DNA of 64,000 nt, from the NCBI RefSeq assembly GCF_004959775.1, contig NZ_SJZG01000003.1, positions 400,170-464,169 on the forward strand, in the 5' to 3' direction. The translations under genes and the position numbers were made by a program. Under the pieces are notes generated by a model. That model was not told the DNA's origin. It made no database searches and saw only the letters and a list, made by a program, of their open reading frames with translations. This document shows, in pieces, positions 16,521 to 24,977 of this stretch. The DNA comes from Agromyces sp. H66 (GTDB taxonomy: Bacteria; Actinomycetota; Actinomycetes; Actinomycetales; Microbacteriaceae). The first letter of the stretch is position 1, and each line of letters starts with the position of its first letter.

Positions 16521-16557
16521 CACGAACGGTCGTATAGTACACATACGACCGTTCGTG
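16521..16557. promoter_or_regulatory. TetR operator: perfect 15-base inverted repeat
   Basis: CACGAACGGTCGTAT (16521-16535) is fully complementary to ATACGACCGTTCGTG (16543-16557) with a seven-base spacer. It sits 16 bases upstream of the TetR start and 53 bases upstream of the hydrolase start. Confidence 0.85.
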
Positions 16558-16610
16558 TTCATTGAACGGACGTCACGAACACTCTGATCACCGCTGCCCT
16601 GGAGGCCGCC

Positions 16611-17555
16611 ATGCAACTCAGCACCACCCTCGCCCTCGCCGCCGTGCGCGCGGCCGATGCCGTCTCGCCGACGCTCACCGCGCGCCTGGCCATGCCGCTG
16701 TTCCGGCAAGTGGGCCCGGCGCTGCCCGTGCGATCCGGCGACCGTGCCGTGCATGACCATGGCGAGCGCGGCACGATCACGGTGCGCGGACGCGACATCG
16801 TCACCTATGCGTGGGGGAACGGCCCCGAGACCGTGCTGCTCGTGCACGGCTGGCGCGGGCGGGCGTCGCAGTTCGGCGCGATCGTGCGTGAGCTGCGAGC
16901 AGAGGGCCTACGGGTCGTCGCATTCGACGCGCCCGCCAACGGCGAGTCCGGCGGGCGTCGCACCGACATCCGCGACTACCTCGGGGCCATCGAGGTGCTG
17001 CAGCGCAAGCACGGGATGTTCCGCGTCATCGTCGGGCACTCGTTCGGCGCGCTCGCCGCGGTCACCGCCGTGCGCGAGGGCACGGCCGCGGGCGGCGTCG
17101 TCGCGATCGCCGGCATGGCCGACGCCCGCTACCTCGTCGACTCGTTCGCGGCTCGCGTCGGCATGCGGCAGGCGAGCGCCGACGTGCTCTCCCGGCGATT
17201 CATGGGCATCATCCAGCCCGGGGTCGACGAGCCGTTCGCACGCTTCGACGCGGTCGCCGACCCTCTGCCGGCAGAGGTCCCGCTCCTCGTCGTGCACGAC
17301 CGCGGCGACCGCGAGGTGGCCGTCGACGAGTCGCTGCGGTTGCACGAAGCGCACGGCGACCGGTCGCGGCTGGTCGTCACCGAGGGCGCAGGTCACTCCC
17401 GCGTGCTCGGTGCGGACGTGACGCTCGATGCGGTGACGGCGTTCGCCACGGGCGGGCTCGCCGCGTTGGACGCAGCCGGGATCGGTGCCGACGTCGTCGG
17501 AGTCGGCGACGGCGCGACCGGGGGAGTCGGCAGCGGGGCTGCAGCATCCGCGTGA
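16611..17555 (+). CDS. Alpha/beta-fold hydrolase
   Basis: The protein has 314 residues from an ATG preceded by CTGGAGG. LLVHGWRGR (77-85) provides the oxyanion-hole HG, GHSFG (142-146) the nucleophile Ser 144, VVHDRGDREV (227-236) the acid, and GAGHSR (258-263) the His. These make a complete catalytic triad. There is no signal peptide, so it is cytosolic. The C-terminal 45 residues are Gly/Ala/Val-rich and probably disordered. Control by the divergent TetR suggests a detoxification or lipid/ester hydrolase role; the substrate is unknown. Confidence 0.88.
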   Translation: MQLSTTLALAAVRAADAVSPTLTARLAMPLFRQVGPALPVRSGDRAVHDHGERGTITVRGRDIVTYAWGNGPETVLLVHGWRGRASQFGAIVRELRAEGLRVVAFDAPANGESGGRRTDIRDYLGAIEVLQRKHGMFRVIVGHSFGALAAVTAVREGTAAGGVVAIAGMADARYLVDSFAARVGMRQASADVLSRRFMGIIQPGVDEPFARFDAVADPLPAEVPLLVVHDRGDREVAVDESLRLHEAHGDRSRLVVTEGAGHSRVLGADVTLDAVTAFATGGLAALDAAGIGADVVGVGDGATGGVGSGAAASA

Positions 17556-17575
17556 GGCCGATCGCCGACGGCCTC
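17554..17575 (+). terminator. Terminator hairpin after the hydrolase gene
   Basis: GAGGCCG pairs with CGGCCTC around an eight-base loop. The stem begins in the hydrolase stop codon. The rest of the gap (to 17735) is richer in A and T and contains TTTTCCACAGG and TTGACC, plausibly the HNH gene promoter. Confidence 0.45.
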
Positions 17576-17722
17576 CATCGGTTCCGTGGGCAACCACGTG
17601 CACGGACTTTCCACCGACCACGCGACTTGTCCTCCACAGGGGCGCGACCCTAGACGTTTTCCACAGGTATTTGACCTGGTCAGAGACGGTTTACGAGCGG
17701 TCGTGAATGTCAGTGGGTGGTG

Positions 17723-17737
17723 ATGGGATAGTCCCAT
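17723..17737 (+). promoter_or_regulatory. Hairpin masking the start of the HNH gene
   Basis: ATGGGA pairs with TCCCAT around a TAG loop. The right arm contains the first two bases of the ATG start (17736-17738). The structure could slow translation initiation of the nuclease. Confidence 0.35.
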
Positions 17738-19058
17738 GACGATCCCCGACGCAACCGGCGCGGCCGACGCTGCCGTGGGCGACCCTGCCGCCGCGTTGCG
17801 CGCCGATGTCGAGGCGATCGTCGCGCTGGAGCGCATGATCCGGGCCGCGCAGGCGGAGCAGCTCCGGCTGATCCGGAGGGCGCACGGGTATGCGCACGCG
17901 GTCGAGGGCGTGCACGACGGCTCCCCCGCGGGCGAGCGGGAGTTCGCGACCCGCGCGTTCATCGCCGAGGTCGCGACCGCGCTCGTCATTCCCGAGGCCA
18001 CCGCGAGCGGCTTGGTCGCCGATGCCGGGGTCGCGGGCCGGCACCCGGCGACACTGACGGCGCTCGCGACCGGATCGATCGGCTTGCCGCAGGCACGGTC
18101 GATCTTCGACGCGGTGATCGGGCTGCCCGCTGCGGCGGCGGCGGCGCTCGAGGAGGCGGCGCTGGAGCGGGCGCCCTCGCAGACGAACGCGGCGCTGCGA
18201 CGCCGGCTCCGCACCCTCAGGGAACGACTGCACCCCGAGCTCCTCGGCACCGGGCACCGAGTCGCCGTCGCCGAACGGCGGGTCGTGATCGAACCCGCAC
18301 CCGACGGCATGGCCTGGCTCAGTCTCTACCTGCAAGCCGAACGCGCCCACGCGATCAAGCACCGCCTCGACGCCAGCGCCGCAGCGAGCGACAACCCAGA
18401 AGCGCCGTCCGCCGACCCGCGCACGCACGGCCAAAGCGTGCTCGACGCTGCCGCCGACCTGCTCCTGGCCGGGTCCCGCACCGGCCCCGATGGCCGACCG
18501 GTCGACGGTGACGCGGCGATCCTGCCGCGGGTGCTGGTCACCGTGCCGGTGCTCACCCTCCTCGGACACACCGACGAACCCGCCGAACTCGACGGGTACG
18601 GTCCGATCGATACAGACACCGCCTGCTGGCTCGCGGGGAAAGCCCGTTCCTGGCAGCGGATCCTCACCCACCCCGAGACCGGGGCGTACCTGTCCTACGG
18701 CCGCACCCGGTACCGGGTGCCCGCCGACCTCGCCGGCTACCTGCGAGTCCGCGACGGCACTTGCCGGTTCCCCGGCTGCAACCGCCGTGCCGAAGGATGC
18801 GACTTCGACCACACCACCGACTGGGCCCACGGCGGCGGCACCTGCGCCGCGAACATCGCCGTGCTCTGCCGAAAGCACCACCGCCTGAAACACCGAACAC
18901 GCTGGCGCATCACGCTAGAGCCCGGCGGCGTGATCCGCTGGACCTCACCCGCCGGCCGCGACCACACGACCCAACCCGAGAACCCCTTCCTCGAACGACC
19001 CGACGCGAGCGCGCAGTCGGAAGACGCCCCGGCAGACGAGCATGATGACGCGGCCTGA
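17736..19058 (+). CDS. HNH endonuclease with DUF222 domain
   Basis: The protein has 440 residues. The helical DUF222 region (about 25-300) is followed by a Cys/His HNH nuclease domain at about 335-390: RDGTCRFPGCNRRAEGCDFDHTTDWAHGG, then NIAVLCRKHHRLKH. It provides the zinc Cys pairs and the catalytic DH. This family is present in many copies in Microbacteriaceae and other Actinobacteria, often scattered and of unknown role; some copies have been thought to be intron- or mobile-element-related. No flanking repeats were seen here. Confidence 0.92.
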   Translation: MTIPDATGAADAAVGDPAAALRADVEAIVALERMIRAAQAEQLRLIRRAHGYAHAVEGVHDGSPAGEREFATRAFIAEVATALVIPEATASGLVADAGVAGRHPATLTALATGSIGLPQARSIFDAVIGLPAAAAAALEEAALERAPSQTNAALRRRLRTLRERLHPELLGTGHRVAVAERRVVIEPAPDGMAWLSLYLQAERAHAIKHRLDASAAASDNPEAPSADPRTHGQSVLDAAADLLLAGSRTGPDGRPVDGDAAILPRVLVTVPVLTLLGHTDEPAELDGYGPIDTDTACWLAGKARSWQRILTHPETGAYLSYGRTRYRVPADLAGYLRVRDGTCRFPGCNRRAEGCDFDHTTDWAHGGGTCAANIAVLCRKHHRLKHRTRWRITLEPGGVIRWTSPAGRDHTTQPENPFLERPDASAQSEDAPADEHDDAA

Positions 19059-19110
19059 ACTCGAGCATCCACGTGCGCCCATCTGCGCGGCGGCGACGGC
19101 GAGCAAATGC

Positions 19111-19164
19111 GTATCTATATGGATATACGCCCGATATGTACACACTTGAGCTAGACTGGAGCCT
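19111..19164 (+). promoter_or_regulatory. Promoter/operator of the toxin-antitoxin pair
   Basis: An AT-rich island (GTATCTATATGGATATACG) contains CGTAT and ATACG arms as a possible antitoxin operator. TAGACT (19152-19157) ends seven bases before the ATG at 19165, an arrangement that fits a leaderless transcript, although GGAG in between could also act as a weak ribosome binding site. Confidence 0.45.
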
Positions 19165-19428
19165 ATGGTGGCGGTGAATGAGACGGTAACGACTCGGCAG
19201 TTGCGTGATGGACTGGCCGAGGTGATCGGCCGTGCCGCGTATGCACATGAGCGGGTCGGAATCACCCGGCATGGAAAGCTCGCCGCCGTGGTCATCAGTG
19301 TCGAGGATCTCGAGTCGCTCGAGGCGTTCGAGATGGCCCGTGACCTGCAGGAGTTCAGGGCTGCGAAGCGCGACGATGACGGTGGCCGGGTGTCACTGGG
19401 CGAGCTGCGCGCTGAGCTCGCAGAGTGA
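19165..19428 (+). CDS. Type II antitoxin, Phd/YefM family
   Basis: The protein has 87 residues. The N-terminal part (TTRQLRDGLAEVIGRAAYAHERVGITRHGKLAAVVISVEDLESL) is the Phd/YefM DNA-binding and dimerisation fold. The acidic C-terminal helix would wrap the toxin. It overlaps the toxin gene by four bases (GTGA), the normal antitoxin-first order. It should neutralise the toxin and autoregulate the operon. Confidence 0.88.
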   Translation: MVAVNETVTTRQLRDGLAEVIGRAAYAHERVGITRHGKLAAVVISVEDLESLEAFEMARDLQEFRAAKRDDDGGRVSLGELRAELAE

Positions 19429-19682
19429 CCTACCGGGTCGAGCTGACGACCGCCGCAGCACGTCAGGTTCGGAAGCTCGAGCCTGCCGTTCGTCGGCGAG
19501 TGCTGCATGCGCTCAGTGAGCTCGAGGTGGATCCTAGGCCCGGCGGGGTCAAGAAGCTGACCGGGTTGGAGAACGCTTGGCGGCTCCGTGTCGGCGACTA
19601 CCGCATCCTTTACGAGATTGAGGATGACGTTGTATTGGTCACGGTGTTCCGAGTCGCGCATCGGCGCAACGCCTACGAATAG
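19425..19682 (+). CDS. Type II toxin, RelE/ParE family
   Basis: The protein has 85 residues from GTG. It has the RelE core: YRVELTTAAARQVRKLEPAVRRRVLHAL, then GVKKLTGLENAWRLRVGDYRILYEI and VTVFRVAHRRNAY. The basic residues and the C-terminal Arg-Asn-Ala-Tyr match ribosome-dependent mRNA interferases of the RelE type. It would cut mRNA on the ribosome when the labile antitoxin is degraded. Confidence 0.88.
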   Translation: MTYRVELTTAAARQVRKLEPAVRRRVLHALSELEVDPRPGGVKKLTGLENAWRLRVGDYRILYEIEDDVVLVTVFRVAHRRNAYE

Positions 19683-19731
19683 CACCCCGCATCGAGCAAT
19701 GGCCGTCGGCCGTGCCTCGTACGCTGGCGTG

Positions 19732-20691
19732 ATGGATGCCGGGACGGAAACCAAGCCCACAGCGCACGACGCAACGCCGGAACCCCGACGGATCCCCGCA
19801 TGGGCGCCCGTGCTCATCGGCGTCGCGTCGGCGACCCTCGGCCTGCTGCCCTGGCTGATCACGGGCATGCGGCTTCCGCTCCAGAACCTCTGGGCGACGG
19901 ATGCCGCACCCGACGAGTACCCCGTCGTGCTGCTGCCGTTCAGCCAGTACGCGATCACGCTCATCGCCGCCCTCATCGTGACCGGCGCCGCGATCGCGGG
20001 CATCGTCGCGCGAGCGACAAGCGCACGGCTTCCGCGGTTCGGCACCGCCGCCATCGTCATCGGCGTGGTCGCGGTGCAGGTCATCGCCACCGTGCAGACC
20101 TCGATCGTGGTGCGCGACGGCCTGCAGGAGCGGGGCGAGTCGGCCCTGTACCTCGCCGCGCTCGTCGCGGGCACGTCGCTGATGATCCCGGTCGGCGTGC
20201 TGGTGATGCTGCTCATCGCCCGAGCGCCGCGGGCCGGCGCGGTCATCGGTCTCAGCATCGCGGCGGTGGCGTTCGGACCGTGGATCAACGGGCTCGTCGT
20301 GCCGTTCGGCACCGCCGGCACCACGGAGCTCGCCTGGCTCCTCGACGTCACCCGCTGGATCCCGCCGGTGCTCGTCGGCGCCGCCATCGCGTGGGGCGGG
20401 GTCAACACCGTGGGCCGCGTCCTCGCCGCCGCCTTCGCCCTCCTCGCCCTGTGGGTCGCGCCCGCGCTCATGACCGCGATCTCGAGCGCCGCCGGCAGCC
20501 GGGTCCTGGCCCGCCACCCCGCCGAGATGCTCGACTACGGGGCGGGCGTCTTCGGCATGGCGCTCTGGATTCCCGACATCGCCCTGCCGCCCCTCATCGT
20601 GGCGGTCGCGGTCGCCGCGGTCGGACTCATCGGCCGCGCGATCGTCACGCGACGTCGCAGATCGGCGGAGCAGGCCGAGCCTTTGCCATGA
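19732..20691 (+). CDS. Multi-pass membrane protein, unknown function
   Basis: The protein has 319 residues. A hydrophilic N-terminus of about 25 residues precedes eight or so hydrophobic helices; the C-terminus is basic. No motif is recognised. A TACGCT box six bases before the ATG (19720-19725) suggests a leaderless start. It overlaps the sirohydrochlorin chelatase gene by four bases, so it may serve siroheme or sulfur metabolism (for example metal or precursor movement), but this is guilt by association. Confidence 0.55.
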   Translation: MDAGTETKPTAHDATPEPRRIPAWAPVLIGVASATLGLLPWLITGMRLPLQNLWATDAAPDEYPVVLLPFSQYAITLIAALIVTGAAIAGIVARATSARLPRFGTAAIVIGVVAVQVIATVQTSIVVRDGLQERGESALYLAALVAGTSLMIPVGVLVMLLIARAPRAGAVIGLSIAAVAFGPWINGLVVPFGTAGTTELAWLLDVTRWIPPVLVGAAIAWGGVNTVGRVLAAAFALLALWVAPALMTAISSAAGSRVLARHPAEMLDYGAGVFGMALWIPDIALPPLIVAVAVAAVGLIGRAIVTRRRRSAEQAEPLP

Positions 20692-21440
20692 TGAACGAGA
20701 CCCCCCGGCCACCTGCTCTCGTCGGCATCTCGCACGGCACCTCCTCCGCGGCGGGTCGGGCCGCGGTGCGCGGGCTGCACGATGCCGTCGCCGCGGCGGT
20801 CGGCACGCGACATCCGGATGCCCCACCGAGCGTGCGACTCGGACACGTCGACGTCGAGCAGCCCGACGTGCCCGCCACCCTCGCCTCGCTCGAGCCCGGC
20901 GAGCCGGCCGTCGTCGTGCCGCTCCTCCTCTCGGCGGGCTACCACGTGCACGTCGACCTCGCCGAGGCCGTGGATGCCTCGGCATCCGACCGGCCCGTGA
21001 CCCTCGCCGGCGCCCTCGGTCCCGACGACCGGCTCGCCCGGGTGCTCGTCCGTCGCCTCGCAGAGGCAGGCCTCCGCGACACTGACCGCATCGTGCTCGC
21101 CGTCGCCGGGTCGAGCGACCGGCGCGCCGTCGACGACTGCCACGACATGGCCGGGCGGCTGGCCGCGGCATCCGGTCGCGAGGTCTCGATCGGGTTCCTC
21201 TCCGCGGCCGAGCCGCGGCTCCCCGACGCCATCGCCGCCGCACGCACCGGCGCCGGGCCGGGCCCGCGCGTCGTCGTCGCGAACTACCTCCTCGCACCCG
21301 GCTACTTCGACGACCTGGCCCAGGCGGCCGGCGCCGACGTGACGGCGCGGCCGCTCCTCGTCGCCGAGGAACCCCCGCCACGGGAGCTCGTCGACCTCGT
21401 GCTCGATCGGTACGCCGCGGCATCCGCTCGCCTTCGCTGA
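20688..21440 (+). CDS. cbiX: Sirohydrochlorin chelatase (CbiX/SirB-like)
   Basis: The protein has 250 residues. ISHGTSSAAGRAAV at the N-terminus supplies the active-site His, and VVPLLLSAGYHVHVDL the second His pair, as in CbiX/SirB chelatases. A C-terminal half repeats the fold (VVANYLLAPGYFDDL), the typical two-lobed form. The enzyme inserts iron into sirohydrochlorin to give siroheme, the cofactor of the reductase encoded next. A terminator-like hairpin follows, so it belongs to a separate transcript. CobA, for the earlier step, lies at the far end of the operon. Confidence 0.85.
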   Translation: MMNETPRPPALVGISHGTSSAAGRAAVRGLHDAVAAAVGTRHPDAPPSVRLGHVDVEQPDVPATLASLEPGEPAVVVPLLLSAGYHVHVDLAEAVDASASDRPVTLAGALGPDDRLARVLVRRLAEAGLRDTDRIVLAVAGSSDRRAVDDCHDMAGRLAAASGREVSIGFLSAAEPRLPDAIAAARTGAGPGPRVVVANYLLAPGYFDDLAQAAGADVTARPLLVAEEPPPRELVDLVLDRYAAASARLR

Positions 21441-21463
21441 CGCCCGCCGCATGTCGGCGGGCG
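21441..21463 (+). terminator. Terminator hairpin after the chelatase gene
   Basis: CGCCCGCCG (21441-21449) pairs perfectly with CGGCGGGCG (21455-21463); the loop is CATGT. It lies directly after the stop codon. Confidence 0.6.
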
Positions 21464-21466
21464 ACG

Positions 21467-21543
21467 CCGTGTGACGCAATGCGACACGACGTGACCGGGC
21501 GTGACACGGCCCCCTGTCGAGGGCCGCCGACGTCGCCTAGCTT
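21467..21543 (+). promoter_or_regulatory. Promoter region of the sulfur-assimilation operon
   Basis: TAGCTT (21538-21543) and TGTCGA (21515-21520) are spaced 17 bases apart and make a plausible -10/-35 pair. Upstream, CCGTGTGACG (21467-21476) and CGTGACACGG (21500-21509) are inverted repeats matching at nine of ten positions, with an extra CGTGACC between them. This could be the site of a sulfur regulator. No riboswitch-like structure was seen. Confidence 0.45.
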
Positions 21544-21595
21544 CGACCGAACACGCCGGAGCGCATCCCGCACCGGCATGAGGAAGGAGGGCGTC

Positions 21596-23326
21596 GTGAC
21601 CATCACCACCCCGAGGGCGACGGATGCCGCAGCAGCACGCCCGGCGCGTCCGGCGCGTCCGCCGGCGCGTCCGCACGGCCAGTGGAAGATCGACGGCACG
21701 ACCCCGCTCAACGCCAACGAGCAGTGGAAGCAGGAGGACGGCGGCCTCGCCGTGCGCGAGCGCATCGAGCGCATCTACGCCGCGGGCGGCTTCGCGAGCA
21801 TCGACCCGACCGACCTGCACGGGCGATTCCGCTGGTGGGGCCTGTACACGCAGCGCAGGCCCGGCATCGACGGCGGCAAGACCGCCACGCTCGAGCCGCA
21901 CGAGCTCGAGGACGAGTTCTTCATGCTGCGCGTGCGCATCGACGGCGGGCAGCTCACCACCGGGCAGCTGCGGGTGATCGGCGAGATCTCCACCGAGTTC
22001 GCCCGCGACACCGCCGACCTCACCGACCGCCAGAACATCCAGCTGCACTGGGTACGGGTCGAGGACGTGCCCGAGATCTGGCGCCGCCTCGAGGCGGTCG
22101 GCCTCGGCACGACGGAGGCGTGCGGCGACGTGCCGCGCGTCATCCTCGGCTCGCCGGTCGCTGGCATCGCCGCCGACGAGCTCATCGACCCGACGCCCGC
22201 GATCGAGGAGATCCAGCGCCGCTTCATCGGCGACGAGTCGCTCGCGAACCTGCCGCGCAAGTTCAAGTCCGCGATCACCGGGCACCCCAGCCAGGACGTC
22301 GTGCACGAGATCAACGACGTCGCGTTCGTCGCCGTCGAGCATCCGTCGCTCGGGGTCGGGTACGACCTGTGGGTCGGCGGCGGCCTCTCCACGAGCGCGC
22401 ACCTGGCGGTTCGGCTCGGCGCCTGGGTCGCGCCCGAGCGGGTGGCCGACGTGTGGCTCGGCGTCACGTCGATCTTCCGCGACTACGGCTACCGGCGCCT
22501 GCGCAACAAGGCCCGCCTCAAGTACCTCGTCGCCGACTGGGGCGCCGAGCGGTTCCGCGAGGTCCTCGAGACCGAGTACCTGGGCGCCCCGCTCGCCGAC
22601 GGGCCGGCGGCGCCCAAGCCGCGAGCGCAGGGCGACCACGTCGGCGTGCACCGGCAGAAGGACGGCCGGTTCTACGTCGGCGTCACCCCGTTCGTCGGTC
22701 GCGTGTCGGGCTCGACGCTCACGGCCATCGCCGACCTGCTCGAGCGCCACGGTTCGGGTCGCCTGCGCACGACGCCGCACCAGAAGCTCGTGCTGCTCGA
22801 CATCGAGGAGGCCGCGGTCGAGCGGGTCGTCGCCGAGCTCGACGCGCTCGGCCTGCAGGCGCGGCCCTCGCTGTTCCGGCGCGGCACGATCGCGTGCACG
22901 GGCATCGAGTTCTGCAAGCTCGCCATCGTCGAGACGAAGCAGGCGGCGACCGACGCCGTCATCGCGCTCGAGTCCCGGCTCGCCGGGATCGACCTGCCGC
23001 ACCCGATCAGCCTGCACGTGAACGGATGCCCCAACTCCTGCGCCCGCATCCAGACGGCCGACATCGGGCTCAAAGGCCAGTTGCTCCCCGACGGCGACGG
23101 CGGGCAGACGCCCGGCTTCCAGGTGCACCTCGGCGGCGGCCTCGCCTCGGCGACCCGGGAGGAGGCCGGCACCGGGCGCACCGTGCGCGGACTCAAGGTG
23201 ACCGCCGACGGCCTCGCCGACTACGTCGAGCGTGTCGTGCGTCGCTTCCTCGCCGACCGCGATGCGGCCGCCGACGAGACCTTCGCCGAGTGGGCGCACC
23301 GCGCCGACGAGGAGGCCCTGCGATGA
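21596..23326 (+). CDS. sir: Ferredoxin-dependent siroheme sulfite/nitrite reductase
   Basis: The protein has 576 residues. The GTG start at 21596 has AAGGAGG five bases upstream; an earlier in-frame ATG is poorer. The N-terminus is Ala/Pro/Arg-rich. Cys 434, 440, 478 and 482 (CTGIEFC and CPNSC) are the 4Fe-4S/siroheme ligands, and the TDRQNIQLHW segment is a conserved siroheme-binding element. The neighbouring genes (cysH, cysD, cysN) point to sulfite reduction to sulfide, although by sequence alone nitrite reductase is possible. Electrons are likely delivered by the FprA/FdxA pair encoded at the end of the operon. Confidence 0.9.
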   Translation: MTITTPRATDAAAARPARPARPPARPHGQWKIDGTTPLNANEQWKQEDGGLAVRERIERIYAAGGFASIDPTDLHGRFRWWGLYTQRRPGIDGGKTATLEPHELEDEFFMLRVRIDGGQLTTGQLRVIGEISTEFARDTADLTDRQNIQLHWVRVEDVPEIWRRLEAVGLGTTEACGDVPRVILGSPVAGIAADELIDPTPAIEEIQRRFIGDESLANLPRKFKSAITGHPSQDVVHEINDVAFVAVEHPSLGVGYDLWVGGGLSTSAHLAVRLGAWVAPERVADVWLGVTSIFRDYGYRRLRNKARLKYLVADWGAERFREVLETEYLGAPLADGPAAPKPRAQGDHVGVHRQKDGRFYVGVTPFVGRVSGSTLTAIADLLERHGSGRLRTTPHQKLVLLDIEEAAVERVVAELDALGLQARPSLFRRGTIACTGIEFCKLAIVETKQAATDAVIALESRLAGIDLPHPISLHVNGCPNSCARIQTADIGLKGQLLPDGDGGQTPGFQVHLGGGLASATREEAGTGRTVRGLKVTADGLADYVERVVRRFLADRDAAADETFAEWAHRADEEALR

Positions 23327-24048
23327 GCGCGCTCGCCCCGCGCACCCCCGACGAACTCCGCGCCCTCGCGCAGGCGGGCGACGCGTTGCTCTCGCCCGAC
23401 GGCGGCCCCGAGGCATCCGCTGACGAGGTCGTCGCCTGGGCGTCCGCGAACTTTGCGACGGATGCCGCGGCCGTCGCCTGCTCGATGGCCGACGCCGTGC
23501 TCCCGCATCTGGTCGCCTCACGACTGCCAGGCGTCGACGTGCTGTTCCTCGACACCGGCTACCACTTCGCCGAGACCCACGTGACGCGCGACGAGGTCGC
23601 CCGCGCGCTCGACGTGCGCGTGGTCGACGTGCTCCCCGAGCAGACGGTCGCCGAGCAGGACGCCGAGTTCGGCGCCGAGCTGTTCGCGCGCGATCCCGGG
23701 CTGTGCTGCGCACGCCGCAAGGTCGCGCCGCTGCAGCGCGCGCTCGGCGGCTACGAGGTGTGGTTCACGGGCGTGCGCCGCGAGGAGGCGCCGACCCGCA
23801 CGAACACGCCGCTCGTGACGTACGACGAGCGCAACGGGCTCGTGAAGGTGAACCCGCTCGCCGCGTGGAGCTTCGACCAGCTCCTCGACTACGCGGGCGC
23901 GCACCAGGTGCCCGTGAACCTCCTGATGTCGCACGGCTACCCCTCGATCGGCTGCGAGCCGTGCACGAAGCCCGTCGCCGCGGGCGAGGATCCGAGGTCG
24001 GGCCGCTGGGCCGGCCTCGCAAAGACGGAATGCGGGTTGCACCTGTGA
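23323..24048 (+). CDS. cysH: Phosphoadenylyl/adenylyl-sulfate reductase (APS-type)
   Basis: The protein has 241 residues; its ATG overlaps the reductase stop. FLDTGYHFAETH and the PP-loop-like SMADAV region bind the nucleotide. The Cys pairs CC 128-129 and C211/C214 (CEPC) are the 4Fe-4S ligands found in APS reductases, and KTECGLH (234-240) carries the catalytic Cys. PAPS reductases lack the two Cys pairs. APS is therefore the likely substrate, which fits the absence of an APS kinase gene here. It produces sulfite. Confidence 0.92.
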   Translation: MSALAPRTPDELRALAQAGDALLSPDGGPEASADEVVAWASANFATDAAAVACSMADAVLPHLVASRLPGVDVLFLDTGYHFAETHVTRDEVARALDVRVVDVLPEQTVAEQDAEFGAELFARDPGLCCARRKVAPLQRALGGYEVWFTGVRREEAPTRTNTPLVTYDERNGLVKVNPLAAWSFDQLLDYAGAHQVPVNLLMSHGYPSIGCEPCTKPVAAGEDPRSGRWAGLAKTECGLHL

Positions 24049-24977
24049 GCGAGACGATCACCACTGCTGCCGTCGAGGCGCCTCCGAGGCTGTCGGCGCT
24101 CGACACCCTCGAGTCGGAGGCGATCCACATCATCCGCGAGGTGGTCGCCGAGTTCGAGCGGCCCGTGCTGCTCTTCTCGGGCGGCAAGGACTCGGTCGTC
24201 GTGCTGCACCTGGCCGCGAAGGCGTTCTGGCCGGCACGCGTGCCGTTCCCGGTGCTGCACGTCGACACGGGCCACAACTTCCCCGAGGTCATCGACTTCC
24301 GCGACCGCACCGTCGAGCGCCTCGGCGTCCGGCTCGAGGTCGCGAGAGTCCAGGACTACCTCGACGACGGCCGCCTGCAGGAACGCGCCGACGGTACCCG
24401 CAACCCGCTGCAGACCCAGCCGCTGCTCGACGCGATCGCCGCGGGCAAGCACGACGCCGTGTTCGGCGGCGCCCGCCGCGACGAGGACAAGGCCCGCGCC
24501 AAGGAGCGCATCCTGAGCCTGCGCGACGAGTTCGGCCAGTGGGATCCGCGCAACCAGCGCCCCGAGCTCTGGGACCTCTACAACGGTCGCCACACGGTCG
24601 GCCAGCACGTGCGCGCGTTCCCGATCTCGAACTGGACCGAGCTCGACGTGTGGCGCTACATCGAGCGCGAGGGCATCGAGCTGCCGCCGCTGTACTACGC
24701 GCACGAGCGCGAGGTGTACCGCCGCGACGGCATGTGGCGCGCCGTCGGCCCCGTCTCGCCGCCGCGCGCCGACGAGCACGTGGAGCGCCGCGTCGTGCGG
24801 TACCGAACGGTGGGCGACATGAGCTGCACCGGCGCGGTCGAATCGGACGCGGCATCCGTCGCCGAGGTCGTGCGCGAGGTCGCCACCTCGACGCTCACCG
24901 AGCGCGGTGCCACGCGGGCCGACGACCGCATCTCGGAGGCCGCCATGGAGGACCGCAAGAAGGACGGGTACTTCTGA
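24045..24977 (+). CDS. cysD: Sulfate adenylyltransferase subunit 2
   Basis: The protein has 310 residues from GTG at 24045, overlapping cysH by GTGA; an in-frame ATG lies 15 bases upstream inside cysH. The PP-loop SGGKDS is at 45-50. LHVDTGHNFPEVIDFRD and FGGARRDEDKARAKER are diagnostic, and the protein ends in MEDRKKDGYF like other CysD proteins. It makes APS from sulfate and ATP, driven by GTP hydrolysis in CysN. Confidence 0.95.
   Translation: MSETITTAAVEAPPRLSALDTLESEAIHIIREVVAEFERPVLLFSGGKDSVVVLHLAAKAFWPARVPFPVLHVDTGHNFPEVIDFRDRTVERLGVRLEVARVQDYLDDGRLQERADGTRNPLQTQPLLDAIAAGKHDAVFGGARRDEDKARAKERILSLRDEFGQWDPRNQRPELWDLYNGRHTVGQHVRAFPISNWTELDVWRYIEREGIELPPLYYAHEREVYRRDGMWRAVGPVSPPRADEHVERRVVRYRTVGDMSCTGAVESDAASVAEVVREVATSTLTERGATRADDRISEAAMEDRKKDGYF

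Noticed and set aside
17736..19682. Mobile element around the HNH and toxin-antitoxin genes
   Set aside because: No terminal repeats, transposase, integrase or tRNA-derived att site nearby.
21464..21595. SAM or cobalamin riboswitch before the sulfur operon
   Set aside because: No matching conserved core or pseudoknot partners; only short inverted repeats.
19639..23713. Two long minus-strand frames over the chelatase and sulfite reductase genes
   Set aside because: They are shadows of clearly homologous plus-strand genes.
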